A stretch of 6,796 nucleotides of DNA from the NCBI GenBank assembly GCA_011041895.1, contig DRAE01000014.1, positions 1 through 6,796 on the forward strand. The letters are read 5' to 3'. The position numbers and the translations under genes were made by a program. The stretch's first letter is position 1. Every line of letters begins with the position of its first letter. Below the pieces are notes generated by a model that searched no databases, was not told where the DNA came from, and saw nothing but the letters and a program-made list of their open reading frames with translations. Source of the stretch: Candidatus Bathyarchaeota archaeon. GTDB lineage: Archaea > Thermoproteota > DRAE01. Shown here piece by piece: positions 4,657-6,796 of this stretch.

Positions 4657-4677
4657 TATAGCTCCCTATGAGCTATA
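4657..4677. repeat. Perfect 8-bp inverted repeat (TATAGCTC/GAGCTATA)
   Basis: Two perfect 8-bp arms are separated by CCTAT. The repeat lies between the end of the DedA gene (4728) and the promoter of the DtxR-family gene. It could form a short hairpin acting as a terminator for the DedA transcript (no strong U-run follows) or be a protein-binding palindrome. ATAGCTC recurs at 4593-4599 and, inverted, at 3998-4004. Confidence 0.6.
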
Positions 4678-4727
4678 GGCTGAGAAGACTAGAGAATTTT
4701 ACGCGAACTCCTAATCACAAGCATTTA

Positions 4728-5339
4728 CTAACGTGAGCTGCTATGTACATAGTGTAGGTATGCTATTGCAGCAATTATCAGTACTATTACAGCTATTATG
4801 TCAATGTATTCGAACTGTTTTGAGAGTTGAGTCCATTTCTCTCCTAGAATGTATCCGGCGTATGTGAGCATTAGATTCCATGGAATTGAGCCTATAACCG
4901 TGTAAAGTGTGAATTTTCTAATGTTCATTTTAAAGATGCCAGCTGGAAGGGATATCACTGTTCTAACTGCTGGAAGCATTCTACCGATTAGAACCGATGC
5001 TCCACCGTATTCTTTAAAGAAGCCTTCTATTCGGGCATACTCTTTTTCTCCTATTAGTAGATATTTTCCATATTTTTCCACGAATGGTTTTCCAACTTTA
5101 AATCCTACAACGTATGCTAAAAGAGAGCCAATTAGATTTGCCGCTGTTCCTATCATGGAGGCTAGAAGAAGGCCGTGTATGCCCATGTTATACTTGTAGA
5201 CCATGTAGCCTGCAAAGGGCATAACTATTTCACTCGGGATGGGAAAACATGCGCTTTCAAGGATCATAAATATGAAAACCGCGGCCCAGCCCCATGCGCC
5301 GAGGGCCTCTATTAGCCAGTCAACTAGCTCTTTAATCAT
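4728..5339 (-). CDS. DedA-family integral membrane protein
   Basis: The 203-residue protein has the family's usual size and membrane profile: hydrophobic stretches near 18-30, 34-47, 56-80, 112-134, 142-165 and 180-197. Two hallmark motifs are clear: ESACFPIPSE at 28-37 and GRMLPAVRTVISLPAG at 119-134. By alignment with E. coli YqjA/YghB, E28, E37, R120 and R126 occupy positions of the charged residues needed for function, and the R-to-R spacing of 6 is conserved. DedA proteins are proton-dependent membrane proteins linked to lipid-carrier or phospholipid movement and membrane homeostasis; the substrate here is unknown. It starts 24 bases after the stop of the secreted-protein gene on the same strand, so the two are probably co-transcribed. 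No Shine-Dalgarno is visible; a T-rich run (minus strand, 5349-5342) precedes the ATG. Confidence 0.93.
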   Translation of the reverse strand: MIKELVDWLIEALGAWGWAAVFIFMILESACFPIPSEIVMPFAGYMVYKYNMGIHGLLLASMIGTAANLIGSLLAYVVGFKVGKPFVEKYGKYLLIGEKEYARIEGFFKEYGGASVLIGRMLPAVRTVISLPAGIFKMNIRKFTLYTVIGSIPWNLMLTYAGYILGEKWTQLSKQFEYIDIIAVIVLIIAAIAYLHYVHSSSR

Positions 5340-5363
5340 AATAAAAAAGAGGAGAATGAGGTT

Positions 5364-6734
5364 TTATCTCTTCTCGGTAAACTTTATAACCAGCACCGCT
5401 GCAATTATTAGAGCAACTATTGCAAGGGACATTGCAGTTATCAGCATGTTATCGACTTCAATTGATGGGATCTCTGGGGAAGCTGTTTTCTCGTGTACAG
5501 TAAAGGTTTCGCCTATCTGTATTGTTTTAGAGTAGCCGTTAACTGTAATGGCTGTAAGTGAAAGCCACGTGTATTCTCCAATTTCACTTGTGTCAGTCCA
5601 AGTGGCAGTGCATATGTAGCTTTCTCCATCCCATGTAATTGAAGCTGTAACGTTTACGAGAGCACCTGACGGCTTTTCAACAGTGAATATTACGGTTTGA
5701 AGATCTCCGTCATGTACTTGCACTTTAGCTGTGAGAGTCACATGCTCTCCATAGTAGATAGCTGAGTGATCTATGCTGTAGCTGGCTAATGTAATCTTTG
5801 CAGGCGTATACTCGACGTTGTTCCCTATAACTGGATCATGTATTAGAGTATCATTTACGCTGAACTCGGGATAGCACATTATGATAGATGCAAAGACCCC
5901 CTCCTCTCCTCCAAGCACTGTGTAATATACATCTATGAGCTCACTATGATCTCCACTAACCAACTTGGCCTTTTCAGTTAATACAATGTACTGCATAGGA
6001 GTATCTCTTTCAATGTCTATGATGTTTATGGTGTGGTTTTGTATGATCCTATATGTCTTCCTCTTCATGCAGAGAGTCGTTAAATCCATCCATACGCCGA
6101 GCATTGGCTTTGTCAAAGTAATATACTCTCCAAGTTCACCGAATGGCCATCCCTTAACTATGACATCGATTTTAACAGCTGACAGCGCTGGGATCACATA
6201 TGTGTATTCCCCGTTTTCAGCTGTCACTGTCTCAGTGTAGTTTATCTCATACATTCTAACCCTTAGCTCCATCTCACAGCTGAAGATTCTGTGATGGCCA
6301 GGAATCTTGGGCCCTTCATATTTTCCAGTCAGGTTTACCCCCAGACCTATGATTCCCCCCTGTTCATCTGTTATATTGTATACCTGTGAACTCCAGTCCA
6401 GTAGTGAAAGCTTTAAAATTGATCTTATCTCTTGGAAGTCCATGACATTGTCATTGTCCATGTCATCGAACAGTACAAGTGCATCGAACATTATGTGAAG
6501 TATTGTAAAGTTGTATTCGTCTCCTGGAAACTTTACGAATACATGTGGCTTACCTACGTGTATGCAGCACATCATGTAATCTGAGACGAATCCATGGAAG
6601 AGTTCATGCATATGCCTGAAACACTTGTGCTCTATGTGCCTATGCTGGTGCTCACGTGCAAGCGCTGGAGCAACCGTAAACGCTGATATTGCTAATAGCA
6701 GTACCATTGATATGGCAATTACTCCCGTTCTCAT
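5364..6734 (-). CDS. Secreted, C-terminally anchored protein with His/Cys-rich N-terminus and EF-hand-like loop
   Basis: I do not recognise a named family. The 456 residues begin with a signal peptide (1-26, ending APALA). Residues 27-64 hold nine His and three Cys (H29, 31, 33, 36, 41, 43, 47, 59, 64; C38, 56, 57), a likely metal-binding patch. Residues 91-102 (DMDNDNVMDFQE) fit the 12-residue EF-hand loop with acidic residues at positions 1, 3, 5, 9 and 12, Asn replacing the usual Gly at 6. Seven N-glycosylation sequons are present (N75, 120, 134, 165, 233, 294, 361). Residues about 310-415 look like an Ig-like beta domain, and a helix at 430-450 followed by KFTEKR anchors the C-terminus. 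The topology is therefore extracellular with a cytoplasmic stub. A TATA-like element places the transcript start almost at the ATG, so the mRNA is probably leaderless. It heads a likely two-gene unit with DedA. Confidence 0.88.
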   Translation of the reverse strand: MRTGVIAISMVLLLAISAFTVAPALAREHQHRHIEHKCFRHMHELFHGFVSDYMMCCIHVGKPHVFVKFPGDEYNFTILHIMFDALVLFDDMDNDNVMDFQEIRSILKLSLLDWSSQVYNITDEQGGIIGLGVNLTGKYEGPKIPGHHRIFSCEMELRVRMYEINYTETVTAENGEYTYVIPALSAVKIDVIVKGWPFGELGEYITLTKPMLGVWMDLTTLCMKRKTYRIIQNHTINIIDIERDTPMQYIVLTEKAKLVSGDHSELIDVYYTVLGGEEGVFASIIMCYPEFSVNDTLIHDPVIGNNVEYTPAKITLASYSIDHSAIYYGEHVTLTAKVQVHDGDLQTVIFTVEKPSGALVNVTASITWDGESYICTATWTDTSEIGEYTWLSLTAITVNGYSKTIQIGETFTVHEKTASPEIPSIEVDNMLITAMSLAIVALIIAAVLVIKFTEKR

Positions 6735-6757
6735 TTCATTGAAAAGTTCAGATAATA

Positions 6758-6769
6758 TGATATTTAAGG
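6758..6769 (-). promoter_or_regulatory. Putative TATA box of the secreted-protein gene
   Basis: The minus strand reads CCTTAAATATCA. The core is centred about 26-30 bases before 6734-6738, giving a leaderless or near-leaderless transcript for the gene starting at 6734. ATATTTAAGG is also TATA-like on the plus strand and might serve the possible divergent gene at 6794. Confidence 0.5.
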
Positions 6770-6793
6770 GGCATTGTTCTAGAGGAGTGGAAC

Positions 6794-6796
6794 ATG
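6794..6796 (+). CDS. Possible start of a divergent gene (only the start codon is in the window)
   Basis: The last three bases are ATG, with GAGGAG (6782-6787) ending six bases before it, a good ribosome-binding site and spacing. A TATA-like ATATTTAAGG lies upstream at 6760-6769. Nothing of the product is visible. Confidence 0.4.

Noticed and set aside
4431..4661. Plus-strand open frame of 76 codons over the 5' end of the regulator gene
   Set aside because: It overlaps the regulator's helix-turn-helix codons and the promoter on the other strand; no motif or upstream signal supports it.
4909..5535. Plus-strand open frames opposite the DedA and secreted-protein genes
   Set aside because: Their sequences are low-complexity complements of clear membrane and beta-strand coding regions, with no family motifs.
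5965..6498. Two further plus-strand open frames within the secreted-protein gene
   Set aside because: Shadows of the minus-strand gene; Met/Ser-rich translations without domains.

Overview
The window looks like chromosomal DNA of an archaeon, probably a thermophile. It carries box C/D guide RNAs with the compact archaeal layout, a pilin-like protein with a class III signal sequence, and AT-rich TATA-type elements about 25 bases before likely transcript starts. Its Shine-Dalgarno sites are of the GGTGA/GGAG type, and arginine codons are largely AGG/AGA. I cannot name the genus.

Layout. (1) Bases 3-638, plus strand: the 3' part of a membrane protein gene that ends in a pilin-like module. (2) Bases 640-1415: no protein gene until the ABC ATPase 3' end, but a dense cluster of box C/D sRNA genes. 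Five are near-canonical: 752-803, 1035-1083, 1252-1303 and 1362-1415 on plus, and 913-962 on minus. Two more are degenerate candidates, 650-696 and 1127-1180. The last canonical one lies antisense inside the 3' end of the ATPase gene. (3) Bases 1334-3904, minus strand: a three-gene NitT/TauT-type ABC importer operon (binding protein, permease, ATPase) with overlapping genes. Two tandem TTAGG-type palindromes, 19 bp apart, sit in its promoter. (4) Bases 4066-4542, minus: a DtxR/MntR-family metal-dependent repressor, the obvious candidate to bind those palindromes. (5) Bases 4728-6734, minus: a DedA-family membrane protein preceded by a secreted, membrane-anchored protein with a His/Cys-rich N-terminus and an EF-hand-like loop. 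(6) The last bases may hold the start of a divergent plus-strand gene.

How it fits together. The guide RNAs would direct 2'-O-methylation of rRNA (or tRNA) with L7Ae, Nop5 and fibrillarin. One guide matches the universally conserved 16S stretch around E. coli G966. The two guides of the minus-strand sRNA match two nearby 23S domain I segments. The regulator, operator and transporter arrangement suggests uptake of a metal or metal chelate under metal control by a transporter family better known for sulfonates, nitrate and vitamin precursors. The nearby His-rich EF-hand protein fits a metal theme but is not proven to be connected.
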